In this document: positions 1 to 9,920 of the stretch, piece by piece | Numbering within the stretch: the first letter of the stretch is position 1 | Layout of the letters: each line of letters starts with the position of its first letter | DNA from: Linum tenue | Lineage: Eukaryota; Streptophyta; Magnoliopsida; Malpighiales; Linaceae | DNA length: 64,000 bases | Direction: 5' to 3' | Assembly: GCA_946122785.1 (NCBI GenBank) | Contig: CAMGYJ010000004.1 | Span: 20,730,150-20,794,149 of the forward strand | The notes under the pieces: model-generated | Told to the model about the DNA's origin: nothing | Seen by the model: the letters and a program-made list of their open reading frames with translations, nothing else | The model's database searches: none | Made by a program: the position numbers and the translations under genes

Positions 1-1268
1 CTTCTTGTGTTCTTAGATTCCTATTACCATGGAGAGTAACATCACAGTTGTCACTAGTGAGTATGATGGAGGCATAGGATTAGCCCACGCCCAAATGTTG
101 ATTGTCCCGAAATGTGTTATCTCTTAGTCAACCCCTTTGAGCCTTGTGACTTCGAGGGTCGTTCTCAATTTAGGAGCTTCTTGCTTGTCAGCTTAATGGT
201 GTTAATAGAACGACCCCCAATCATTTCTTCGTGTCTAAACATGAGTCGTCGTTGTGTCCCGGAGCTCTCGCTTTTGAGTTCCATTGAGGTTCTACATAGG
301 AGGATTGTGTGAGGTTCTTGCTAGGAATGAAAAATGAAGAGTAGTGATGGAGTGAGTTCTTCGAAAAGAGAGCATTGGTCGTTAATTGCATATGTGGCAA
401 GTGTTTTTACTCTCAAGTACCCCCCTCAAAAAGAAAAGAAAAAAATGAAAGGAAAGAATAACAAAAAAGAGGTAATAAAATGAGGTAAATAAAGTAGAGA
501 GTGCCACGAAAAACCAAAAGTGCATGCTCTACGAAGGGTTTCTTGGCACTCAAGCCATTGAAACCCCCCACATTGTTTTAGAACTCCTTCACTACCAAAC
601 CTTAATGTGCTAGCAAGAGTAGACCGAGGGAAGAGTGCTTCAATGTAGTTCACGTTGGGTGATAGTTTGGAAGGGAGAGATAAGGTTTTTGGCTTATGCT
701 AGTGGCCTTTGGTTGAGGAGAAGGGTTTTAGTCGGAACCATAGAACCTTTGGGTCTAGGTTGAAGATGTAGAACCTCATGTCATGATTGCCACCACCCAA
801 AAACCTTTTCCCCATGTCCAAGACAATTGCCAGTCATCTGAACCCGTGATTGTGCACGTTTTTTTGCACCAAAAGGTCCCGACCCCACTGGTCTTGAGAG
901 TGAGTGATTGATTCTTGTTTTGCATGCCATATCATACCCCGGTGAGGACCTTTGTTTCCTTTCCATTTGTTCCCCGGACTTGAATTCTATGCATGGTTAG
1001 TTGTGGTTGATAAGTGGTTTCGTTGAGACTTGCATTGATCCGTGAACAAGGTGAGAACTTTTCATTTGCCCACTTTTGGTGGCCTCGAATATTGTTTGTG
1101 GTGGATGTCGGTATTGCTTGCTACGGTCCATGTGTTAATTGCCAATAGCCATCGAGAATTCCCACTTTGTGCTCTTTGAGTTGTCCCCAAAGTATTTTTG
1201 TAGGTTGAAATATTACCTTGTGTGAAATGGTTTGCTTGGGGACAAGCAAACGTCTAAGTGTGGGGGAG
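1..1268 (+). mobile_element. Element A: 3' internal non-coding tail of an Athila-type Ty3/gypsy retrotransposon
   Basis: This stretch has no convincing ORF. It matches, in reverse complement, the 3' tail of element B (about 12574-13940), including the block around 780-960 and the passage near 60-140 about a movable ATG-poor leader. The same kind of tail, more diverged, occurs in C (35398-36695), K (53644-55190) and I (61345-62642). It ends in a hairpin and polypurine tract directly before the LTR, which fixes the + orientation. The rest of element A lies before the window. The role of such long tails in Athila elements is not known; short ORFs here look like chance. Confidence 0.85.
1230..1268 (+). 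promoter_or_regulatory. Hairpin plus polypurine tract (PPT) of element A
   Basis: Positions 1230-1251 form a perfect 9-bp stem, GTTTGCTTG and CAAGCAAAC, around a four-base loop. It is followed by GTGTGGGGGAG at 1258-1268, immediately before the TG of the LTR. The purine run is the expected primer for plus-strand DNA synthesis. The hairpin recurs at the same place in B (12591-12612), K (53663-53684) and I (62602-62623). Confidence 0.85.
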
Positions 1269-2068
1269 TGATTCGGGCCTAATTGTACATGTTTTACCGC
1301 CGTTTTCCTTAGGCATTTGTGGCATTTTCGCTCCTAAAAGGGTGGTTTTACGCTAGGTTTCACGTGTTTTAGCGTGTTTCAGGATTTAACAGGTGAAACC
1401 ATCCCCAGAGTCGAAAGTTGGACGAAAAGGAGTGAAAACCAGGAGAAGAGGTGAAAAACGACGGGTTCACGGTTTTCCTTGGATGTTCACGGTCTTGTAT
1501 GACCATGAAGAAGATCTGTTGCCCGTGAACTTTGAGACGTCCAGGGCCAAAATGCAAGTTACTGACGCTAAGTGAGTTCACGGTCACTAAGACCGTGATT
1601 AGGAGCTATGGACCGTGAACACGTGCAAGCGAAGCGATGCGTTTTGGTGCTAACCTTGAGTTCACAGACACATTTCAGAGTTCACAGCCGTGAACTGAGG
1701 CCGTGAATTGAGCTCGTTCCCTTTTTAAAAGAGGAGCTGAAATGAAGAGAGAAGAGAGAGCCCATTGGAGTGAGAAAGCCTTCTTCAGATTTATAGAGAG
1801 AAAGACGAACCAAAGGAGAAGGAGTCTAGGGTTTGCTCCAAGAGTGGATTTGGGAAGATTCTCCCCAAGAGAAGTTCAGCACAAGTGCCAAGAAGATTAG
1901 AAGCCTCCTTCATGATGGTTTCTACCTCTTCCCCTTGTGTTTCTCCCATTTTTAGCATGGAGTAGATTTCTTTTTCTCTTGGGTGTTGTGAAACCCTGAC
2001 TAGCTACCATGTAGTTTTCCTTATGTGAATTGAATGATTGTTTATGGGTGTTGTTTAATTCAATGATT

Positions 2069-2125
2069 GTTTGTGCTTAGCAATATAAGCTTGTACATGT
2101 TGGTGCTTAGCAATCTAATTAGCCA
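2069..2125 (+). repeat. LTR minisatellite, about two units
   Basis: Units of the type gtgcttagcaNNctaa repeat here about twice. The same array is longer in other LTRs of this family: 11637-11770 and 18718-18860 in B, 32166-32282 in E and 45185-45335 in H. Copy number therefore varies between insertions. Confidence 0.7.
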
Positions 2126-2481
2126 CTTAACCTAGATTAGAGAGGAAACCCCCCCCCCCCTTCCAAGGGAGACTCAATTGAGTTGGTATTCCTAGGTCTT
2201 TTTAAGTATCTTAACTAGGTTAATTTAGGGCCAACCTCAATATTGGATTAAACAATTTGGTTAAGCGCGATTAAGCCGTCCAACCTTTGGGTTGAGTGAG
2301 AGAGTCAACCATTGATTGCCTAAACCGAGAGGGCCTAGTGACAGCCTATAATGCATGCCTCGGTTTAGCAATAATGAGTGTGGTCTACGCCCATATTTGC
2401 GTCTCCTAGAGGTTAGCGATCACCTTGCCCATAACAATCATTTCGGTTCACATACCATGGTAGTAGTTAGGGGGAAGCGAT

Positions 2482-4050
2482 GTAATTATATCTTCATAAA
2501 TTTTACGTAGTGTCTTAACATTAGATCTTCTGTAAGGTGTGATCTAATAATAAAATCATGTGATTAAAAATACCAGATTTAATTAAGATGCAATGTAAAG
2601 TAAAATTTACTTGATGTTACGTAATACTTGCGTAATACAAATTGATGACATGGTGGATATTTTAGGAAAAAATTGTCTCATTTAAATAAATATTTTCCAA
2701 AAGCTTATCTACAAAAAATTTGTGCAATGTCAATTGATGAGATAGTCTCTCCATAAGTTTTACATAATGCATTTATAATGTACGTAACTATTATAGAATA
2801 AGTATTTAATTAAAACGGCAAGTAACTAAAAAGTAGAGATACTCATTAAAATATCACATTTGATTAAAATATTAAAAATAACTGAAGTGAATTTGATGGA
2901 AATGTACACGTGTAATCTTCTTTGAAATGTAGATATATGTAATTGATACCTAATATATTTGTTTAATTGATACATAAAATATATATCTCTCCATAATTAA
3001 GTTTCACGTTATGCATTTATAATGTACGTAACTATTAAAGAATAGTGGTTACGTAAATATTTTGTAATGTGTGACCTAATAATACAATCAAGTGACAAAA
3101 ATATCACATTTTATTAAAATATTAAAAATAACTAAAGTGGATTTGATGGAAATGCACACTTGGTAATCTTCTTTAAAATGTAGATACATGTAATTCATGC
3201 CTAATATAATACATATTTTTTTAATTGATATATTAGAAATATCCATCTCTCCTTAAGATATACGTAATGCATTTGTAATTTATGTAAGTATGATAAAACA
3301 GTTTAATTAGTACCAATAAGTTTTACATAATGCATTTATAATGTACGTAACTATAGAACCGCGTTACGTAAATATTTCATGATGTGCGATTTAATAATGC
3401 AATCAAGTGACAAAAAAAATATCATATGTGATTAAATATTATAATGTACGTAACTATTATGGAACAACGTTACGTAAATATTTCATGATGTGCGATTTAA
3501 TAATGCAATCAAGTAACAATAATATCATATGTGATTAAATATTAAAAATAAAAATATATTTGCATGTCCTAAATAAAGGAAACTTTCGGCCAGCCTCTAA
3601 TGATTTATGCCAAATTGAAGTAAGTACACATGCCCGCAGGGAAAAATTACTTTTTTGAACAGTGAAATTGTAGGCGAGATTATCGTATGGAACAGTGTCC
3701 CTACTTTTTAGTTTTTTTTTTTTTGTCAAAGATAGGATGTATTAGATAATAGATAGGGAACTACAGAGAGTTGAACAAAACATAGCGGAAATCAGCCAAA
3801 TGCCGATTAGCCGATGCAAGAGCTGTTTTCGCCACACAATGGGCAGCCCTGTTAGTCCTACGAGGAGAAAAAACGAAACTAATAACCGCGAAAGATGCTT
3901 TCATCAATCGGATTTCTTCCAGAATCGCCCCACCACGATTGTGATCATGTCGCTCCTCCGATGCCAGTCGAATCACCATTTGCGAATCCCCACAGAAACA
4001 AGCAGAAAAGATACCCCGGGTTAAGGTGTCCCTACTTTTTAGTTACTTGC
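2482..4050. repeat. AT-rich block of diverged direct repeats inside LTR A
   Basis: The block is strongly AT-rich and built from diverged direct repeats. The phrase acataatgcatttataatg followed by tacgtaacta recurs at about 2760, 3010, 3255 and 3325, giving a period near 250 bp. A shorter exact-looking duplication with a 106-bp period is seen at 3362 and 3468 (cgttacgtaaatatttc). There is no ORF apart from the LINE fragment at its right end. I could not find terminal inverted repeats or a TSD for the block, so its class is unknown; a satellite-like array or a decayed non-autonomous DNA element are both possible. Confidence 0.7.
3714..4025 (-). mobile_element. 5'-truncated LINE fragment with RNase H remnant and poly(A) tail
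   Basis: On the minus strand an ORF (4015 to 3761) reads CFCGDSQMVIRLASEE and later FVFSPRRTNRAAHCVAKTA. This resembles the C-terminal part of the plant LINE RNase H-like domain (RVT_3 type). The ORF is followed within 40 bp by a run of A on the minus strand (plus-strand T run to 3724). The 19-bp sequence gtgtccctactttttagtt flanks the fragment on both sides, at 3695-3713 and 4026-4044. A poly(A) end, 5' truncation and a long TSD are what LINE target-primed insertion leaves. Only about 310 bp survive, so the copy cannot encode a working protein. Confidence 0.85.
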
Positions 4051-4255
4051 GGCTTTAATTAATTATTATTATAATTAATAATTAGCAAAATTTTCAACCA
4101 AAACCTTGTTGCTAGATAATGATTCGAATGATTGAAGTAGGGGTACACGGACCGGCCCGGGTCGATATTTAAACATACTTATCCTGTACTGCACCCGACT
4201 AAGGTTTATACTTGGATCTTAGGCGGGATTTTATTGTTGTATTCGGGACGAGTCA

Positions 4256-4783
4256 GACTCCGAAGCTCGAGACGATGACCAGAATGGACCTAGGAGCAAC
4301 CTACTCATTTCTCGCCGTTTCCAGAACCCCGAACGGAGAGCCTCATTGACGAGGCCGCTAAAAATCAGGCACCTTAACCCCGAACGCAGACGAAAAAGTG
4401 GCTACGACTCATTTGAATCGACGTCGGTGCTAGAAGGAAGAAGAAACGTCAGGAGGACTGGCGACCCGGCATCGGAAGAATTTCAGATCTTGCTTTGTCG
4501 CCAAAATCTCCATTAGCGGCTTCAAGAAGGAAGAAGAAACTGTCTCTTTACTTGAGATTGGAGGAAGATATGCGTCTCTACCGTCGGAGTCGATAGCGGC
4601 GATCTTGCCGGTGGCGGAGGAGAGAGCACGGAAGAGAAGCAGCTGACAGGGAGATGGGAGGAGAAGGAGACGGGGAGACGGAGACGGAGACGAGGAAGGT
4701 GTGGATTGAAATTTTATTTATTAATTTTCATTTGTTATTTTTTTGTTAGTTTTACCTTTTTGCCCTTGTTGTTACAGTAACAA
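4256..4783. other. Unassigned stretch, possibly a truncated host gene 5' end on the minus strand
   Basis: No ORF above about 60 codons is convincing here. Read on the minus strand, 4720-4500 is CT-rich like a plant 5' UTR, then becomes codon-like with GC-rich SSAT/ATGK-type stretches and could be a first exon cut off by insertion of element A. I do not recognise any product. At 4763-4793 an imperfect palindrome (tgcccttgttgttac and its near inverse) lies against the hAT insertion site. Confidence 0.3.
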
Positions 4784-5103
4784 CAAAAGGGCAGTGGCGG
4801 ATCCAGAACAGGTTAGAGCACTGGGCCGTATTTAAAAAGCGATGGAGAAGGCTGGGTCGTAACCCAATAAAGACTGAAATATATACCCAAAATAAAAAAT
4901 TTAGGGCAATGTCTATTGTTTACCCAAACCTTTTCAAACTTCTTTTATTTTACCCAAACCTATCAAAATTCTATTTTTTATCCAATCGTTACCCCACCGT
5001 TAACTGTTCTGTTACGTTTATTGACTCAGCAGCGTCCGAATGAGGTGGAATCCTACGTGGCGGTGCCCTTTAATTAAAAAAAATGATTTGTAAAGTAAAT
5101 AAT

Positions 5104-5815
5104 AGCAGCTAGTAAAGTAAAAAAAAAACAGAACCATTTCGATTCCCATCCTCTTCTTTCTCCCAAGCTTCGCCTTTCCTTCTCCATTCCATCGCGACGA
5201 CGAATCCATTCTCCGGCAGGCGAGGCAGCAAGCGCTGCCGTCGCCTGTTAAACCTCCCTGCGTCGACGGTCCCAGCACCCAGCGCCGCGCTTCCATCTCT
5301 CTCCCCGACGGTCCCAGCACCCAGAGTGTCGCCGAATTGTTGCAGAGAAAGCAAGCAAGGGCCGCGTCGCCGAATCGCTTCCAACTCTTCCGGACAGCTA
5401 TCTCTGTTCGAGCAAGGTAAGATGGTTCTAGGTTTTCGATTCAAACCCTAGGTTTTCTGAATTTTTGGTTCAAAGACGAAATCCCTTCTCCATATCCCTT
5501 CTCCATATTCGAACCCTTTTACGAAACCCGAACCCTAATCTGTGATTTTGTGGTTTCAAACCCGACAACGGCAGCACAAGACTCGACCGGCGGCGGCGAG
5601 TCTTCGAGCGGCGACGGCGATTCTTCGAACGGCGACGGCGATTCTTCGAACGGCGACGGCGATTCTTCGAACGGCGACGGCGATTCTTCGAACGGCGACG
5701 GCGAGGCTTTGAAGACAGACGACGGAGGCTGCGAGGCGGAGGCTGCGAGGCTTCGAGCCCTTTCTGGGTTTTCAAACGAAGAGAGGGTAAGAATCACCCA
5801 ATTAATGAGATAAAT
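5104..5815 (+). pseudogene. Captured gene-like fragment inside the Pack-MULE
   Basis: I do not recognise the parent gene. The first part (5140-5410) looks like a CT/GC-rich 5' UTR and ends AGCAAG followed by GTAAGATGG, a good splice donor, at about 5417. A second segment holds an 87-codon + strand frame (5550-5813) with seven-residue repeats GDGDSSN, then an acidic stretch and ALSGFSNEERV. A second possible donor, GAGAGGGTAAGAAT, follows at about 5787. This fits a promoter-proximal gene segment with one or two exons and an intron remnant. The minus strand also has open frames across the repeat, so coding direction is uncertain. It stops where the AT-rich MULE end begins. Confidence 0.5.
5610..5705 (+). 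repeat. 21-bp minisatellite encoding GDGDSSN
   Basis: About four and a half copies of a 21-bp unit start at 5610, 5631, 5652, 5673 and 5694. The unit length is a multiple of three, so all three frames stay open on both strands. That explains several overlapping spurious ORFs at this place. Confidence 0.9.
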
Positions 5816-6131
5816 AAATATATTTGTTTTTAATTTATAATATTAAAATTATTAATTTCAGACGTGTACGCTTACGTGTACGCTGACGTGGAGTTCCGTT
5901 ACGAAATAAGTAACGGTAACAGAACGAATGCCCAGACTTTGGTCAGTTACAATAAGTTTGGATAAAAAATAGAATTTTGATAGGTTTGGGTAAAATAAAA
6001 GAAGTTTGAAAAGGTTTGGGTAAAAAATAGACATTGCCCAAAAATTTAATAGTACTACACGAGTTTTGGATCCGGGGAGGGCTGTGCCCTGGTTCGGGGG
6101 CGGTCCACCTAGATCCGCCGCTGCAAAAGGG

Positions 6132-6395
6132 GTGTTGTTGTAGTATCCGCACCGTGATCCGATCCATGAGTTCAAGCTTCAGTATTTACGCGTGGCAGAT
6201 ACTAATTGGTGGGAAGTGCGTGGAGCTGCCCGAGTAGAGCCAAACCCATTTGGCATTTGGGTATATAAACCGAAAAGTCGTGTTTATTTGAGATGGTGAA
6301 ATTTCAGTCCATCATCAGACATCAAATAATCGATTTTCTGGTTCGCGCGAGGGGTTGCAATCTCGGACCTGATCGTCTCGCCACTCGCCGGCAAA
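6132..6395 (+). promoter_or_regulatory. Promoter and non-coding exon 1 of SEC61B
   Basis: A TATA box, TATATAAA, lies at 6262-6269, so transcription probably starts near 6295. The leader runs through CT-rich sequence to a splice donor at 6395/6396 (GGCAAA then GTGAGT). Only 138 bp separate the TATA box from the right end of the hAT element, so any further upstream control sequence must lie in or beyond the transposon. Confidence 0.65.
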
Positions 6396-7220
6396 GTGAG
6401 TTTCCTTGATCTCTTGCTTCTTGAACTATTCTTTTATACAGTTCGCTCTCGTCGACCATAGATCTGGTGTCCCTGCATCGTGGATGGCAGGGAGGATAGG
6501 GTTTGTGGAATGAGTTTGGCGATTTGCATGCAGTTCAATTGGATTGTTCTTCGCAGATAGTTCATGTCTGATTGAAGTTACAGCGAAATTATGGCAGGAG
6601 TTCGGCGCGTTCTTAAGGAACGGATCTCAGATAAAGCTGTTTGTTGTTCTTTGGGGTGGGACGGATCTAATATGAGTATTGGTGCCGAAATTGATATGCG
6701 AATCCTAATTGTTTTGTTTTTCCTCCTATCAGTTGATTTAGAGAAAAAATTCATATAGCTAGCGTCCCTAAGCAATAGGAATTCTTCGTGTAACTGCTAA
6801 TCAATCTACCTCAGATATCTTGTTTATGTGCGTTTAGGGATTCCAGTTTCAGTTGAATTTTGATTGGATGCGAAACTGGAATCCTCATCGTTTTATCCGC
6901 TGTTCTTCTTGTAACGGAATTCTGATGTGTTATCTGGATGGAGCATATGGTACCAATTGTTGGTTGCTCGGGCATGTGGATGCATTTTCAGATTGGGGAT
7001 GTCTCTTTTTACTTTGTTATATTTCATGATAGAGCGAGCATGTGAATGGTGACCCAAGTTGGTGCTCGCACTTAGACGACCTCTTTTTAGATTGAACTGG
7101 GCTGAGTAGTGCAAGGTGCCTACACGTATGATAACAGCCTGGGTTGCCTAGAGCTAGCATGAGCGCTGTCTGACTGTTTGTTTTTTACTATGATACTGAA
7201 CCATAATTCTCTCTGGTCAG
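6396..7220 (+). other. Intron in the 5' UTR of SEC61B
   Basis: The donor GTGAGT is at 6396-6401. The acceptor is ctctctggtcag, ending at 7220, after a T-rich tract. The start codon follows eight bases later. The 825-bp intron is AT-richer than the exons and has no ORF of note. A leader intron this close to the ATG often raises expression of plant housekeeping genes; that is inference here. Confidence 0.7.
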
Positions 7221-7228
7221 TTGTAGAA

Positions 7229-7498
7229 ATGGCACTAGGTGGAACTGCTCCCCCAAGAGGAAGTGCAGCTGCCGCTGCAAGCATGCGCCGGAGAAGGACC
7301 ACGGGTGGCGCTGGTGCTGGTGGGGGTGGTGGTGCTGCAGGAGGAGCAGCTGGAACCATGCTCCAGTTTTATACTGATGATGCTCCGGGACTCAAAATAT
7401 CGCCTAATGTCGTACTGTTTATGAGCATCGGCTTCATCGCCTTTGTTGCCATTCTCCACGTTGTGGGTAAGATATACCTTGTTCGGAGGGAGGCTTGA
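7229..7498 (+). CDS. SEC61B: Protein transport protein SEC61 subunit beta
   Basis: The 89-residue product is the small, tail-anchored beta subunit of the Sec61 translocon, which moves and inserts nascent proteins at the endoplasmic reticulum. Residues 1-42 are an Ala/Gly-rich cytosolic head with the basic run MRRRR at 19-23. Residues 43-58 contain the signature [17 protein letters not shown]. Residues 61-81 are a single membrane anchor ([20 protein letters not shown]), followed by a short basic tail KIYLVRREA in the lumen. Length and order match plant SEC61 beta, usually about 80-110 residues. I chose the ATG at 7229 because it follows the intron acceptor directly; an in-frame ATG at 7178 lies inside the predicted intron. 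The coding region is a single exon. It is the only intact host gene seen in the window. Confidence 0.95.
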   Translation: MALGGTAPPRGSAAAAASMRRRRTTGGAGAGGGGGAAGGAAGTMLQFYTDDAPGLKISPNVVLFMSIGFIAFVAILHVVGKIYLVRREA

Positions 7499-8281
7499 AA
7501 GACGTGATGGATGCCTTGTGGGTTGACAGCAGCGGAGCTACTCTCGTTCTGTGCTTTTCCTGTATTTCCTTGACAGTTTTTATGCATCGAGTGCTAACTT
7601 TAGGTCAACGTTGTATAATTTCTGCTCTACTCGTTTGGATTAGTTGGATTGTGTTAGAGATATAGTCTCTTCTGATACAGACACACATTATCAGTTTTGG
7701 TGCCTTGACCTATTGTGGGTGCTTTCTTCCCTTCCCTTCCCTTCCCTTCCCTTGGAGGAAGGAGTCTGTGGTAGGGGAACGGTTTTTATAGAAGCTTAGG
7801 GCAAAGAAAGAGTCAGCCGACAGATTGCAACATGGCCAGGAAAATAACGCAATCCGTGAGGTCTGTACATCCAAGAGTCTCCCCGTGAATGAGCATAAGA
7901 TCCCAACAATTGCAACCAAGCAAGCATTCCACCTCAATCACCAACTGGTCTAGCGGTTTTGGAAATTAACCTCTCCTTATGATCTAAAACCTATTTGTGA
8001 AATAACAAACCTGTCGACCCCAGCAAAACATATTTGTGATCGATCCCATTGCCATCTGCTCCAAGTTATCTAAAACCTCCAAGCTAGGAAAGATTGCATT
8101 CTTTACATTCCACCTGAGGATACAAAAAGAAATTGAAGGGAGTGGATTGATTTATGAGCATTTGGATTTAAAATTCTTCAAGCATGACAGATGAACAGAG
8201 TTGCGATGGGCAATGTATTTTTATTAGAGGGGACAATTGATCCTTTAAAATATTCAATTAATCCAATTCATTTAATTCAAA
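7499..8281 (+). other. SEC61B 3' UTR and downstream host DNA
   Basis: The 3' UTR probably runs to about 7650-7700, but I see no single clear poly(A) signal. A (CTTCC)n microsatellite of five and a half units occupies 7726-7753. The remainder to the Helitron is AT-rich host DNA with no supported feature. Confidence 0.6.
7726..7753. repeat. (CTTCC)n microsatellite
   Basis: Five perfect CTTCC units plus CTT, just downstream of SEC61B. Confidence 0.9.
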
Positions 8282-9899
8282 CTAGCTTCGTACCCGGCCT
8301 ATTGGCCGGGTTGCGATAATATTTCTTTTATATTAACCAATTTATTGTTAAGTTTAAACTATTTGGATTATCATAATCATTTGCGTGGTAATTCATTTTC
8401 TAAAGAGTAATATTGACCTTCTAGTTGGGAGCTTGTCTTAGTATTGGCTAAATTCTCTATCAATCAATTAGGTTAAAAGCATTTTAACTCTTCTATTATT
8501 ACAAATTAAACAAACATACTTGTATTATTTTTTGCATAAATGTACCTTTCTATTGTTAAGGTAACAATCATAACCTTCTGTTAAAACTTTCACTCATTTG
8601 TTATTTTTTATAGGAAGTAGGGTTTTTGTTATGCAGAAAATATATGAAGGAGCAACTTTGTCCTGCATAATGAATGTTGTAATGATAGCAAAAAACACCA
8701 AAAACAACGGGAACTACCAGGATCATCTTTATGTCAAATAAGAGTTCTTAATATTGAACAGCCAACAAATAGCATTGTAACAGATTAGCAAAACCTCTCA
8801 ATGATGCAAAGGACATGAGTGCATTTGGTGTTGACAAACAAAGTAAACAGTTTGATCGATGGTGACAACGGGTGGTCATTAGAAAAAGATGTTACAATCT
8901 GATTGAATTAACCAATGGTGAGATCCAATCTTAATCTACATATGATGGCTATCGGGCTGTGTAAAAAATGAGGGATCACCAAACTTACACTGCATACTTA
9001 GGATCTATGGAAGATGTCCTTAAATCCAAAAAATCACAGCCTGGGTGAAGAGATTCATTCAGGGCGAATTCCGTGGTGCGCTTTTAGGGGCTGAATGGCG
9101 TCCTCTGGCCGGTCGATGAACCCTATTCCTCGGTGGAATCAAGTTAATTAGGAAAATTCGACAGATGCGGCGTCTGAGTAATGGGGGACCACAATTGACG
9201 GCAGAATTTAGCACGACAACAAAAAATCGACGACGTAATTGGTGCCATGTCTATGCTTGGAGCGGTGTCCCCACCGGAGTGTTCCTCAGGAAGGCTGAAG
9301 TTGACAGGAGATGCAACTACTGGATCGTGGTGGAAGGAATATGGTTGCAGATCTGGGGGTGAAGATCCGATGGTTGAATGGAAGAAGCGGGAAGTCGGCT
9401 TTCGTGAAAACGGCGGGAGTCGAGTGGAAGGAAGATAGGGACTTACTCGACACTTTTCTTCTGCTGTAGATCGGCCTACTCCATTACGATTCCCGTCCGA
9501 ACGCTCAAGTCTCCACGAAAATTTTTCTCAATAGACTGCCTACGACAATTTGATCAGAGAGAAATTAGTTTCGGACAATTTATCATTTCAAAGTGGGGTT
9601 GGAATCAATCAGAACAAATCGATTGATTAATCTAATTCACATTTTGTCGCAACAAATATCGGCGGAGATGGACGGATTGCAGTTTGCAGATTTGCGAAAA
9701 AGAAACTGCAGTGGTGAATTGTGAAAAGGCAGGAACGAAAAGGGTGGAAAACATGTTTTTTAACAGAAGGAGAATGGATAGACCGATAGAGAATATGAGT
9801 CCTTTTTATGGTGCTGACGTGTATAGGCTAAGTGTTGAGAAAGGCTTACGTGGATGGGGCCAAAATCTCAAAGTCCTTTAATATTTTTATAGATATAGA
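8282..9899 (-). mobile_element. Non-autonomous Helitron
   Basis: Read on the minus strand, the 3' end shows a perfect 7-bp stem, CCCGGCC and GGCCGGG with a four-base loop, then seven bases and the terminus CTAG followed by T (plus 8282-8310, preceded by A at 8281). The 5' end reads TCTATATCTATAAAAATATT and is followed outside by A, so the insertion is between A and T without a target duplication. These are the structural marks of Helitrons. No Rep/helicase ORF is present in the 1.6 kb, so it is non-autonomous. The exact 5' end is uncertain by a few bases because it runs into an (AGAT)n tract. Short frames at 9165-9438 and 9684-9881 are unrecognised and may be captured DNA. Confidence 0.75.
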
Positions 9900-9920
9900 T
9901 AGATAGATAGATAGATAGAT
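9891..9920. repeat. (AGAT)n microsatellite at the Helitron 5' end
   Basis: Seven or so AGAT units abut the proposed Helitron 5' terminus and blur its boundary. Confidence 0.85.

Larger units (their letters stand above)
1269..4255 (+). mobile_element. 3' LTR of element A, interrupted by an AT-rich insertion
   Basis: The LTR begins TGATTCGGGCC directly after the PPT and ends GAGTCA at 4255, the same ends as the LTRs of B, E and H. The U3 part carries gttcacgg/ccgtgaac palindromes at about 1455-1715, then a TTTTTAAAAG box at 1722-1731 that could be the core promoter. LTR sequence is continuous to about 2481 (GGGGGAAGCGA) and resumes near 4051. The part of the LTR that should lie between these points, about 80 bp in H, is missing, so the insertion came with a deletion or the LTR was rearranged. 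The next five bases, gactc, would be the TSD, but the partner copy is outside the window. Confidence 0.85.
4904..6039. mobile_element. Pack-MULE-like Mutator element nested in the hAT
   Basis: Terminal inverted repeats of about 83 bp (4904-4986 and 5957-6039) start gggcaatgtctatt and differ at only about one position by eye. The 9-bp direct repeat aaaaattta lies exactly outside both ends (4895-4903 and 6040-6048). Long TIRs with a 9-bp TSD are diagnostic of Mutator-like elements. There is no MURA transposase. The interior (about 5100-5815) is GC-rich and gene-like, unlike the AT-rich TIRs, as expected of a Pack-MULE that carries captured host DNA. The near-identical TIRs point to a fairly recent insertion. 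Confidence 0.9.
4792..6123. mobile_element. Non-autonomous hAT-type DNA transposon
   Basis: The left end is CAGTGGCGGATCCAG (4792-4806). The right end is its inverse with two changes, read on the minus strand as CAGCGGCGGATCTAG (6109-6123). The 8-bp direct repeat caaaaggg flanks it exactly at 4784-4791 and 6124-6131. CAG-type termini with an 8-bp TSD are the hallmark of hAT elements. The element is 1332 bp and has no transposase ORF. Most of its interior is a second transposon, the MULE at 4904-6039, so the original hAT was only about 190 bp. Confidence 0.9.

Noticed and set aside
5018..5797. Several 90-110 codon minus-strand frames with SPSPFEE and RRRRSKN repeats
   Set aside because: They are frames of the 21-bp minisatellite and GC-rich captured DNA; the minisatellite keeps all frames open.
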